A stretch of DNA of 9,664 bases from contig JAEZAW010000170.1 in NCBI GenBank assembly GCA_023430315.1, positions 1 to 9,664 of the forward strand, in the 5' to 3' direction. Position numbers and translations under genes: made by a program. The notes beneath the pieces are model-generated. The model had not been told where the DNA came from, did no database searches, and saw nothing but the letters and a program-made list of their open reading frames with translations. The stretch comes from Pseudomonadota bacterium (GTDB lineage: Bacteria > Pseudomonadota > Alphaproteobacteria > Rhizobiales > Hyphomicrobiaceae). Below are positions 1-6,776 of this stretch, one piece after another (within the stretch, counting starts at the first letter, position 1; the number at the start of each line of letters is the position of its first letter).

Positions 1-54
1 CGCCACTCACGTCTCGGCACAGGGCCGCAATAAACGTCGCATGAGCAGAACGGA

Positions 55-516
55 CTAATTCTCGCGCCGAACCCGCGCCTCGGCGACGATCAGATCCGAC
101 CGCCCGATAGACGCTTCCTCGAGATGATGCATCTGTTCGCTACAGGGCACCGAGGTCGTCCTGCCGGTCGAGCGATCGAGCGCGAGTGTCGTGGAGTTTG
201 GTGGTCTCACAGGGAGCGCCAGCCGCGCGACGATGCTTACTTTCGCTTCTGGGCGCTGGAGAATTTCCTCACCGATGACGTCCCAGAAGCCAATGGCATG
301 CCAGAAGAGCGCCCCGATCAGGAAGCCGCAGAAACCCCAGCCGATCATCGTGGCACGAGCGCCGAACATCCCTCGGCCGCCCACCTCGTGCATGAGATCG
401 TCCAATCGGGGCGCCGCATCCTCGGCCGCAGAGGCGGACGCCCCGAGACGCCAGCCGCGCCCGGTCCGCGCGTCAGGCAATTGGCCAGTCATCCTGCTGT
501 GAGCGCCACCACGCAC
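55..516 (-). CDS. Small single-span membrane protein, function unknown
   Basis: I do not recognise a named family. The 153-residue product has a polar, Arg/Ala-rich N-terminus (about 1-50), one clear hydrophobic segment at about 56-81 rich in Gly, Phe and Trp (GFCGFLIGALFWHAIGFWDV), and a polar C-terminal tail of about 70 residues ending in charged residues. This suggests an inner-membrane protein with one span; topology is not determined. The start is a GTG at 514-516. It is preferred over the ATG at 490-492 because a GGGAG ribosome site lies about 7 bases before the GTG, whereas the purine run before the ATG abuts it. The ATG would shorten the protein by eight residues and leave the membrane span intact. 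It is last in a minus-strand run after RNase T2, 142 bases downstream, so it may have its own promoter. That the frame is real rests on the well-formed membrane segment and its direction matching its neighbours. Confidence 0.6.
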   Translation of the reverse strand: MRGGAHSRMTGQLPDARTGRGWRLGASASAAEDAAPRLDDLMHEVGGRGMFGARATMIGWGFCGFLIGALFWHAIGFWDVIGEEILQRPEAKVSIVARLALPVRPPNSTTLALDRSTGRTTSVPCSEQMHHLEEASIGRSDLIVAEARVRREN

Positions 517-564
517 ACGACCGCTCCCGAAACCGCCTTCTCTGCCGAAGGCACGTAATGTTGG

Positions 565-588
565 CCTTGTTCAATTATGTCGACAAGG
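565..588. repeat. Inverted repeat CCTTGT-N12-ACAAGG upstream of the small membrane gene
   Basis: CCTTGT (565-570) and ACAAGG (583-588) are perfect 6-base arms around a 12-base AT-rich spacer (571-582). The element lies about 50 bases before the GTG start of the minus-strand membrane gene, so it is placed as an operator or promoter element would be. No convincing -35/-10 pair was found around it. Function is inferred from position only. Confidence 0.3.
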
Positions 589-616
589 AGGCGCGCTGCC
601 GGCTGGCAATCGGCCA

Positions 617-636
617 CCGACTTATCCACAGGTCGG
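617..636. other. Consensus DnaA box in the loop of an inverted repeat
   Basis: Bases 622-630 read TTATCCACA, an exact match to the bacterial DnaA box TTATNCACA. It is framed by perfect 5-base arms CCGAC (617-621) and GTCGG (632-636), so the box forms most of the 10-base loop. The site is between the stop of RNase T2 (659) and the small membrane gene. A single box with no AT-rich unwinding region or box cluster is not an origin. It may be a DnaA regulatory or titration site, an RNase T2 3' hairpin, or chance. Confidence 0.35.
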
Positions 637-658
637 AACGTCACAAACGCGCTCGCGG

Positions 659-1417
659 TCAGATGCGGCGGCCGCCTGCCGATGGCGCCGGGCTGCTGCG
701 GACGGGCGGTACGTACATGCTCGAGGCGCGGCACATCCGGCTCTGGTCCTCATTGCGGCCACACCTAGTCGGCTGGCCATCGCGGCTGAAGCAGATGCGC
801 ACCTCGCGTAGCCGGTTGCCCGATCCGCCACACGCCACTGCCATCATGTCCGGCTTGAGGTTCGGATTGGCATCGACGAACGCGTTGACCAGCGCCTCGG
901 GCGAGACCGTGAAGTCATCGTTCGGCTGCACGAAGCGCTGTGGGATCTTTACGGAATTGAAGAGACGGCGCGACAGACCGTAGTAGCCCTCCGGCGTCAG
1001 GCCCGAGCACGTCCCGTGCTTGCGGTACTCATGAATGACGAGACGTGAGCTCGGCATGATGTCGAGCATGCTGTCGATCAGTGGCTGCGGCACGAATGGC
1101 CGCTCCCGGGTCGGGCAGTTCTCCGGCCATCCACGCTCGTGCTGAGGCCAAAGCCCGTGCAGGACGAAGGCATAGGGACGCGCGCCACGGCGGTGGCATT
1201 GCGGCTCGTATCGATCACGCGGCAGCGACGCGCAGAAGGTCGGGCTCCAGGAGAGAACGAGCGCGTAGTAGTCGAAGCGACCTGGAACGTTGCGCTCCTG
1301 GTCACGCCGCTCGTAGGGTGCGCGACCGCCAGGGCCGCTGCCGTATTGCGCCGAGGCCGGCAGAGGCGCGAGCAGCGCCGCGGTCAGCATCCACAGCACG
1401 ATGCGATTGAGACTCAT
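659..1417 (-). CDS. Secreted ribonuclease T2 family protein
   Basis: This is an endoribonuclease of the T2 family, which cleaves single-stranded RNA through 2',3'-cyclic phosphate intermediates. The 252-residue product begins with a signal peptide (Arg5, then a hydrophobic stretch to about 20, likely cut after Ala-Ser-Ala at 23), so it acts in the periplasm or outside the cell. Both catalytic signatures are intact: CAS I at 84-92 (FVLHGLWPQ, His87) and CAS II at 129-137 (HEYRKHGTC, with Glu130, Lys133 and His134). Several cysteines (62, 74, 101, 137, 196, 209) could form the usual disulfides. The start is the ATG at 1415-1417, chosen because GGAGG precedes it at proper spacing and it begins the signal peptide; an in-frame upstream extension to 1456 lacks both. 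It lies 111 bases after the depolymerase gene on the same strand. A candidate promoter in that gap suggests separate transcription. A role in nucleotide or phosphate scavenging is an inference. Confidence 0.93.
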   Translation of the reverse strand: MSLNRIVLWMLTAALLAPLPASAQYGSGPGGRAPYERRDQERNVPGRFDYYALVLSWSPTFCASLPRDRYEPQCHRRGARPYAFVLHGLWPQHERGWPENCPTRERPFVPQPLIDSMLDIMPSSRLVIHEYRKHGTCSGLTPEGYYGLSRRLFNSVKIPQRFVQPNDDFTVSPEALVNAFVDANPNLKPDMMAVACGGSGNRLREVRICFSRDGQPTRCGRNEDQSRMCRASSMYVPPVRSSPAPSAGGRRI

Positions 1418-1464
1418 ACGCTGTTCCCTCCGAGTGCGCGCGCTAGTGGGGCGCAAGGGCGTGC

Positions 1465-1492
1465 ACTATATCCACCGCCGCGAAGGGCGCAA
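1465..1492 (-). promoter_or_regulatory. Candidate sigma-70-type promoter for the RNase T2 gene
   Basis: On the minus strand, TTGCGC (plus 1487-1492) is followed after 16 bases by TATAGT (plus 1465-1470). The -10 matches the TATAAT consensus at five of six bases; the -35 matches only at TTG. This would place transcription start near 1458 and give a leader of about 40 bases containing the GGAGG ribosome site. TATAGT sits in otherwise GC-rich sequence, which supports it. Confidence 0.4.
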
Positions 1493-1528
1493 TCGTATCG
1501 CTTCGTGACACCACACCGGTCGTCCCGC

Positions 1529-2608
1529 CTACTTCGCCGATGCCAGTCGGTCGAGCATCCGGCGGACAGCGGCGATCTGCGGTCCCTTGCGCGTCAGATA
1601 CTCGGAGCCCGTGTAGCCCCACCAGTCCCAGCAGCCATATGGATTGGACGTGCTGGCCTCGGCTTGCGGCATCAGCACGACCAGCCGGTTCGGCCCCGCC
1701 CACCGCACGTAGCCGCTATCCTCGATGAATGTATCGCCGATCTCCGCGCGCGATTGCCGGCAGCCATGGAAGACGACATGGACGCGGCATCCGGCCTCTC
1801 GCCGGCAGCGCTCGGGGATCAGCACCACGCCCTCGCGCGCGAGGCTGTGATCGACGAGGTCCTTCGTGAAAGCGTGCTGATCGAAGACGAACCGCTCGAC
1901 GTTGGCCGTCGCATCGGCCGGCTGCAGCGGCCCGAGCAGAAAGCTCAGCAGCTCGCCGGCCTGGTCGTAGTCGCAATCGTTGATGAATGGCTTCGCGGTC
2001 AGGCTGCACGCGACGCCTTTGCCCTTTGCTATGAAGCCGTGACCGGCCGGCATGTCCGCGACGCGCTTGATGTGATCTTCCGGCACGCCCAGGCGCTCGT
2101 ACAGTTTCAGCGCCGCGAGGCCGATATCCGGCAGCACTGTCACGTCCTTCGTGCCCGAGAAGAGGTAGATGCGATCGCCCGCCGTCGCTTCGATAGGATC
2201 GATGCGCCCCTCGCCGGCGAAATCCCGCGCCTGATCGGCAAGCTGTTGCGGGTTCGGCACGCCCCAGCCTGCGAGATCGTTCGCCATGCAGCCGTTGATG
2301 GCCTTCGAAGCGTTGATCAGCGCCGAGCCCGGCCCGACGATGCCGCGCGCGTAGACGCTCTGCGCACAGCCATAGGGGCCGCCAGCAATCAGCGCCGCGC
2401 CCGTGACGATCCTGTTGTGCGCAAGGTGGAGCTGGCCCGCCATATAAGCGCCTGCCGAGACACCCGACACCGTCGTGCCGTCGACACGCACACCCAGCGT
2501 CGGCAGGCCCGGTGCCTCTGTGCGACAGGCGGCGAGCAGCACGAGCAGGCCGAAGCCGGCAGCGGCCGCAAGCCCGCGGATCATTCGCCGGATGGACAGC
2601 AAACTCAT
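1529..2608 (-). CDS. Polyhydroxybutyrate depolymerase, type II (permuted) catalytic domain, lipoprotein
   Basis: This is a PHB depolymerase-family serine esterase, expected to hydrolyse poly(3-hydroxybutyrate) or its oligomers. The 359-residue product has an N-terminal signal with a lipobox ending LLAAC (Cys28), predicting a lipid-anchored envelope protein. The lipase box GVSAG is at 49-53 (Ser51), a candidate Asp at 155 (SGTKD) and His at 190 (PAGHG). The oxyanion-type HGC motif is at 281-283, after the triad. In type I depolymerases that His precedes the lipase box, so this order is the circularly permuted type II arrangement. An aromatic-rich block (GCWDWWGYTG, 325-334) is near the C-terminus. 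No linker or substrate-binding domain follows, so it may act on oligomers or amorphous polymer rather than crystalline granules. The ATG at 2606-2608 has AAGGAGG at good spacing. It is divergent from the GST gene across a 114-base gap, where I saw no clear promoter for either. A related non-PHB esterase is the main alternative. Confidence 0.9.
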   Translation of the reverse strand: MSLLSIRRMIRGLAAAAGFGLLVLLAACRTEAPGLPTLGVRVDGTTVSGVSAGAYMAGQLHLAHNRIVTGAALIAGGPYGCAQSVYARGIVGPGSALINASKAINGCMANDLAGWGVPNPQQLADQARDFAGEGRIDPIEATAGDRIYLFSGTKDVTVLPDIGLAALKLYERLGVPEDHIKRVADMPAGHGFIAKGKGVACSLTAKPFINDCDYDQAGELLSFLLGPLQPADATANVERFVFDQHAFTKDLVDHSLAREGVVLIPERCRREAGCRVHVVFHGCRQSRAEIGDTFIEDSGYVRWAGPNRLVVLMPQAEASTSNPYGCWDWWGYTGSEYLTRKGPQIAAVRRMLDRLASAK

Positions 2609-2722
2609 CCCGACGCCTCCTTCGCCCGCACAAGGCCGCTCTGCGCGAGCTTATGGCCAGCCTTGAGGATAGCGCCATCTGACGCCACCTTTATGGAAAG
2701 CAGCCCCTTCTTGGAGTCCTTT

Positions 2723-3427
2723 ATGTCGGATCTCTCTGACTTCCCTATCACAGCTCGGTGGCCGGCGAAGCATCCCGAGCGCCTGCAGCTCTATTCGCTG
2801 CCGACGCCCAATGGCGTCAAAGTCTCGATCGCGCTCGAGGAAACGGACCTGCCCTACGAGGCGCACGCCATCGACATCGGCAAGAAAGAAAACTGGACGC
2901 CGGAGTTCCTGTCGCTGAACCCGAACGGAAAAATTCCCGCGATCATCGATCCGCACGGCCCGGGCGGGCGCCCGCTCGCCCTTTTCGAATCGGGCGCCAT
3001 CCTCGTCTATCTCGCCGACAAGACCGGGCAGCTCATGCCCACCGATCCGGCGCGCCGCTACGAGACGCTGCAGTGGGTGTTCTTTCAGATGGCCTTCATT
3101 GGCCCGATGTTCGGGCAGGTCGGCTACTTCCACAAGTTCGCCGGCAAGGAGATCGCCGACAAGCGACCGCTGGAGCGCTATCAGAACGAGTCGAAGCGCC
3201 TGCTCGGCGTCATGGAGACGCGACTCGACGGGCGCACGTGGATCATGGGCGACGACTACACCATCGCCGATATCTCCATGCTCGGCTGGGTGCGCAATCT
3301 GATCGGCTTCTACGGTGCCGGCGAGCTCGTCGAATTCGACAGGCTGAAGCACGTACCGGCTTGGCTCGAGCGCGGCCTCGCCCGCCCCGCCGTACAGCGC
3401 GGCCTGACGATCCCGCAGCGGCCGTAG
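2723..3427 (+). CDS. Glutathione S-transferase, YfcG/YghU (Nu-class) type
   Basis: A cytosolic glutathione transferase; members of this group use glutathione in disulfide-bond reduction and detoxification. The 234-residue product has a thioredoxin-like N-terminal domain (about 20-103). It carries TPNG at 28-31, where YfcG-type enzymes use Thr and Asn instead of a catalytic Tyr, Ser or Cys near the thiol. NGKIPAI (68-74) holds the cis-Pro, and ESGAI (89-93) is the glutathione gamma-glutamyl site. An alpha-helical C-terminal domain (about 112-230) includes the N-capping motif DDYTIADIS at 177-185. The start at 2723 is chosen because GGAG lies 7 bases upstream; the in-frame ATG at 2693 has no ribosome site. 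The reading frame stays open far upstream (to 1139), but that part is antisense to the depolymerase and RNase T2 genes and is not part of this protein. The next gene, same strand, starts 116 bases later. The true substrate is unknown. Confidence 0.94.
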   Translation: MSDLSDFPITARWPAKHPERLQLYSLPTPNGVKVSIALEETDLPYEAHAIDIGKKENWTPEFLSLNPNGKIPAIIDPHGPGGRPLALFESGAILVYLADKTGQLMPTDPARRYETLQWVFFQMAFIGPMFGQVGYFHKFAGKEIADKRPLERYQNESKRLLGVMETRLDGRTWIMGDDYTIADISMLGWVRNLIGFYGAGELVEFDRLKHVPAWLERGLARPAVQRGLTIPQRP

Positions 3428-3507
3428 CATCAATGCGGTGGCCCTTGGCGCTGCTTCGCCACCATTGGCTACTTTCGCCGTCGGTCCGAGGTGAGTAGGC
3501 TCGATCG

Positions 3508-3529
3508 CGACGCCGTCCATGCGGCGTCG
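3508..3529 (+). repeat. Perfect 8-base inverted repeat before the exonuclease-CBS-DUF294 gene
   Basis: CGACGCCG (3508-3515) and CGGCGTCG (3522-3529) flank a 6-base loop. The hairpin ends 14 bases before the first ATG of the downstream gene and overlaps the edge of its weak GGGGA ribosome site (3529-3533). There is no T-run after it, so it is not a canonical terminator for the GST gene. It could restrain translation of the downstream gene or be a protein-binding site; both are inference. Confidence 0.4.
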
Positions 3530-3543
3530 GGGAATCAGCCGCC

Positions 3544-5646
3544 ATGATGCCGCTTGCGCCATCCACGCCTCTCGTCGCTCTCGAGGCCGTCGCCATCGAC
3601 ACCGAGACGACGGGTCTCGACCTCAAGACAGCACGCCTCGTCCAGTTCGGTGCGGTCCGCATTCGTGCCGGCGCCGTGCAGCCGAGCGAGCAGCTCACCC
3701 GGCTCGTCGACCCCGGCGTCGACATTCCGGCGCAGGCCACCAGGGTACATGGAATCACCGCGCAGGATGTCGCCGGCGCCCATGATTTCGCGACCTTCGC
3801 ACCGGAAATGGAATCCTTCCTCGGCCGCGCGATCCTGATCGGCCACACGATCGGCTACGACATCGCGATCCTCAATCGCGAGTACCAGATCGCCAGCCGT
3901 CCCTGGCAGACACCGCGTGCACTCGATGTCCGCCTGCTCGCCCGCCTGACGTCCGAGGCCGGCCCGCACGACGATCTCGAAAGCATCTGCGGCGCCCTCG
4001 GCATCGAGATTGAAGGCCGTCACAGTGCCATCGGCGACGCCCTGGCCGCGGCTCATGCCTTCGTTGCTCTCATCCCGCATCTACGTGCCCGCGGCATCCG
4101 CACGCTCGCTGAGGCGGAGGCCGCCGCCCGCGTCCGCGCCGAGCAGGATGCGCGAACAGCGCGGGGCCTTTTCACTCCGGAACTGCCGCCAGCGGCCGAT
4201 CTGCCGCGCGTCCTCGTCAAGGTCGACAGCTTTCCCTATCGCCATCGCGTACGCGATGTCATGAGTGCGCCACCAGTCATGGTGTCGGGAGCAACGAGCC
4301 TCAAGGAGGCCATGGCGCTGTTGCTCGAGAAACGCACAAGCTCGCTTTTTGTCTCCTCAGCGGATCATGGCGTCGGCATCATTACCGAGCGCGACGTGCT
4401 GAGAGCCGTCGCGAACGGCGATGGTGCTGCCATGTCCCGCCGAATCGATGAGATCGCCTCGCGCCCGCTTCAAACCGTCGAGGAGGATGCCTTCGTCTAT
4501 CGTGCCATTGGCCGCATGGACCGGCTCGGCATCCGCCATCTCGCAGTGGTGGACCGGGACGATGAGCTCGTCGGTGCGCTGACGACGCGCAACCTCCTGC
4601 GCCACCGCGCCTCAACGGCCATGATGCTGGGCGACCAGATCGACAGCGCGCCGGATGCTCCGACACTGGCGAAGGCCTGGGCGCAGCTCCCACACATGGC
4701 CGCTATGCTCCTTGAGGAAGAGGTCGACGCGCGCCTCGTCTCGTCGGTCATAAGCTCGGAGATCTGCGCGCTGGCGGCCCGCGCCGCGGTCATGGCCGAG
4801 CAGCGGCTCGCCGAGGCCGGTCGCGGTGGCCCACCCGTTGCCTATGCGCTGATGGTTCTCGGCTCGGCCGGACGCGGCGAGAGCCTCCTCGCCGCCGATC
4901 AGGATCATGCCATCGTCTATACCGAAGGCGAGCCGGACGGGCCGGAGGATCAATGGTTCGCAGCGCTCGGCGAGGAAATTTCCAACATTCTCGATGCCGT
5001 CGGCGTGCCCTTCTGCAAGGGCGGCGTGATGAGCAAGAATGCTCAATGGCGCATGAGTCGATCGCACTGGATCGAGACGATCGATCGCTGGGTCCGCCGG
5101 CAGCGACCCGGGGATCTTCTCAACGTCGACATCTTCTTCGACGCCGTCGCCGTGCATGGAGCACTCGAACTGGCCGAGGACATTTTCGATCACGCCTATG
5201 ACGTAGCGCAGCACACGCCATCCTTCATCAAGCTGCTCTCCGAAAGCGCACGCGGCGCCCGCGCGCCACTGACGATCTTCCGCAAGCTCAAGACCGACAG
5301 CAACGGACGCGTCGACCTCAAGATGCACGGCCTCTTCCCGCTCGTTGCAGGTGCCCGCGTTCTCGCGATCAAGAACGGCATCCGCGCCAGGGCGACGTCA
5401 GAGCGGCTGCAGGGGCTGATCGACTCGGGCCTCGTCGACGCTCACGAAGGCACAGCCCTCATCGACGCCCATCGCACAATTCTGACGGCCATGCTGGCGC
5501 AGCAACTCATGGATGGTGAGCAGGGCATCGCCCTCACGTCCCGCGTTGCCCCCGATCAGCTCAGCGAGCGCCTGCGAACGGATGTGACGCACGCCGTCAC
5601 CGCCGTCGCGACGATGAACGATCTCGTCTCTGAGGGACGGTTCTGA
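3544..5646 (+). CDS. Fusion of DnaQ-like 3'-5' exonuclease, CBS pair and DUF294 nucleotidyltransferase-like domains
   Basis: This 700-residue cytosolic protein has three parts. Residues 13-180 are a DEDDh exonuclease: Exo I DTET (Asp19, Glu21), Exo II around His101-Asp106 (HTIGYD), Exo III HSAIGD (His160, Asp165); all four acidic residues and the His are present. Residues about 234-355 are two CBS domains (RDVMSAPPVMVS at 237-248; GIRHLAVVD at 329-337), which usually bind adenine nucleotides. Residues about 395-530 are a DUF294/GlnD-like nucleotidyltransferase domain with GSAGRGE (440-446), Asp452/Asp454 and a later acidic DIFFD (529-533). The helical remainder to 700 fits the DUF294 C-terminal domain. 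In many bacteria the exonuclease is a separate gene beside a cNMP-binding-CBS-DUF294 protein; here it replaces the cNMP domain. Substrate and signal are unknown. ATG at 3544 or 3547; the ribosome site is weak. It converges with the next gene across 17 bases. Confidence 0.92.
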   Translation: MMPLAPSTPLVALEAVAIDTETTGLDLKTARLVQFGAVRIRAGAVQPSEQLTRLVDPGVDIPAQATRVHGITAQDVAGAHDFATFAPEMESFLGRAILIGHTIGYDIAILNREYQIASRPWQTPRALDVRLLARLTSEAGPHDDLESICGALGIEIEGRHSAIGDALAAAHAFVALIPHLRARGIRTLAEAEAAARVRAEQDARTARGLFTPELPPAADLPRVLVKVDSFPYRHRVRDVMSAPPVMVSGATSLKEAMALLLEKRTSSLFVSSADHGVGIITERDVLRAVANGDGAAMSRRIDEIASRPLQTVEEDAFVYRAIGRMDRLGIRHLAVVDRDDELVGALTTRNLLRHRASTAMMLGDQIDSAPDAPTLAKAWAQLPHMAAMLLEEEVDARLVSSVISSEICALAARAAVMAEQRLAEAGRGGPPVAYALMVLGSAGRGESLLAADQDHAIVYTEGEPDGPEDQWFAALGEEISNILDAVGVPFCKGGVMSKNAQWRMSRSHWIETIDRWVRRQRPGDLLNVDIFFDAVAVHGALELAEDIFDHAYDVAQHTPSFIKLLSESARGARAPLTIFRKLKTDSNGRVDLKMHGLFPLVAGARVLAIKNGIRARATSERLQGLIDSGLVDAHEGTALIDAHRTILTAMLAQQLMDGEQGIALTSRVAPDQLSERLRTDVTHAVTAVATMNDLVSEGRF

Positions 5647-5663
5647 GCGCTACAGCAACGCGA

Positions 5664-6734
5664 CTACGCCGCCACGCCGTGCCGGGCGGCGAATGCGGCG
5701 AGCTCCGGATGTGGCAACGGGCTCTCGCGTTGTAGGAACGCCAGGAGTTCGATCTCGTTGGCGTCGAGCTTGCCATCCTTGCCGAGGTTCTCGATCAGCC
5801 ACTGGCATTCGGCATCGTCGATCTGCTCGTTCGTGACGATCTCGAGCCGCTGCCGTTCGAGCCGCGCCAGCGCGCGCTCCTCGCTCGACTGCATCCGGAA
5901 CGTGCTCCACACACTGCCGGCGCCACCTGCAACCATGCGGCCGAGGAACTTGCCAATGCGCTCGCGGGCGCTCGACCCTTCCTCGCCCCTGCCGACCGAA
6001 TCCGCCAGCAGAACGCCCGCACCGCGTGCATCGGCATCCTTGGCCCAAACTTCGATCCTGAGCGCTTCCTCACGCGGCGGGATATGATGGCCGAGGCTCG
6101 CGAGCACGGAGGCGCCTACCGCTTTCACGAACAGCTCGGTCCAAGCCGGCGAGCTCTTACCCGGCGCAAGTGCCTTGTTGATCGCGATCAGGACCTCGGC
6201 TTCGGCGCGCGTAACCGCGATGCCGCCGTCGCCGGCGAAGGCGTAGAGAATGCGGCGGATGAGATCGATCTCGTTCTGGCCGATCATGCCCGGCTGCAGC
6301 ATCTGGCCGGCGCGCGTCACGCCGACGCCCGAGATCACCGCATCGCGCACCTGCGTGAGCGCGAAACCCGCAAGGCTCGGCGGCGACCAGCGCGCCTTGT
6401 CGATCACGTTGAGCAGCAACTCGAGTTCGGTGTTCGTCGATATGTGCCCATCGCGGCTGATGCGGGCAACGAGCCAGTCGGCCTTGTCGACGACGATGTA
6501 ACCGTCCGGCTCGGACTGATGGACGATGTAGTCGGTCAGGGCTTCGATGAAGAAAGGCGCCCAGGTGGCATCGGTCACGCGGCACGCGCTGTTGAGCGAT
6601 AGAAGCGCTTCCGCTTCCGAGGTCGAGATCGTGCCGTCTTCATTGAATGCACGACGCATCGCCGCGACGTCGCCGTCACGAATGCTTCCGCGCGCACTGA
6701 TCTCGTCGACTGCTACGCCATTCAGGATACCCAT
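5664..6734 (-). CDS. Conserved-looking protein of four degenerate DG-motif repeats, function unknown
   Basis: I cannot assign a named function. The 356-residue soluble-looking product has no signal peptide or membrane span. It contains four related units of about 50-60 residues centred on a DG motif: EDGTISTSEAEALLSLN (32-48), RDGHISTNTELELLLNV (94-110), GDGGIAVTRAEAEVLIAIN (168-186) and KDGKLDANEIELLAFLQ (319-335). Each has a hydrophobic/Arg helix before it (e.g. RRAF, LVARI, IRRILYAF) and, in most, a Trp- or Phe-containing segment after it (WAPFFIEALTDYI, WTELFVKAV). The DG-x-hydrophobic-x(4-6)-E pattern recalls EF-hand loops and the TerB/DjlA-like helical fold, but the calcium ligands of a canonical EF-hand are incomplete. 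Residues about 230-300 between units 3 and 4 are a charged linker with a Gly-rich stretch (265-276). The ATG at 6732-6734 has GAGG 5 bases upstream. It follows the cold-shock gene by 157 bases and is probably transcribed separately. Confidence 0.85.
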   Translation of the reverse strand: MGILNGVAVDEISARGSIRDGDVAAMRRAFNEDGTISTSEAEALLSLNSACRVTDATWAPFFIEALTDYIVHQSEPDGYIVVDKADWLVARISRDGHISTNTELELLLNVIDKARWSPPSLAGFALTQVRDAVISGVGVTRAGQMLQPGMIGQNEIDLIRRILYAFAGDGGIAVTRAEAEVLIAINKALAPGKSSPAWTELFVKAVGASVLASLGHHIPPREEALRIEVWAKDADARGAGVLLADSVGRGEEGSSARERIGKFLGRMVAGGAGSVWSTFRMQSSEERALARLERQRLEIVTNEQIDDAECQWLIENLGKDGKLDANEIELLAFLQRESPLPHPELAAFAARHGVAA

Positions 6735-6776
6735 AGCGCCTCGCCCAGGACCGTGACCAACGATCCGAAGCTAGGG

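Noticed and set aside
600..658. Replication origin suggested by the DnaA box
   Set aside because: Only one box, no AT-rich unwinding element and no origin-linked genes nearby.
1716..2678. 320-residue minus-strand frame overlapping the depolymerase
   Set aside because: Arg-rich frame-shifted shadow of the depolymerase; no recognisable motif.
1139..2722. A plus-strand open frame running from 1139 in frame into the GST gene, suggesting a giant GST fusion
   Set aside because: It is antisense to RNase T2 and the PHB depolymerase, both with intact motifs, signal peptides and ribosome sites. Its translation is Arg/Ala-rich with no domain, and GST has its own ribosome site and start at 2723.
2651..3562. 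303-residue minus-strand frame opposite GST
   Set aside because: Antisense shadow of a well-supported GST; typical of GC-rich codon usage.
4612..5328. 238-residue minus-strand frame inside the fusion gene
   Set aside because: Lies wholly opposite conserved CBS/DUF294 coding sequence and shows no family features.
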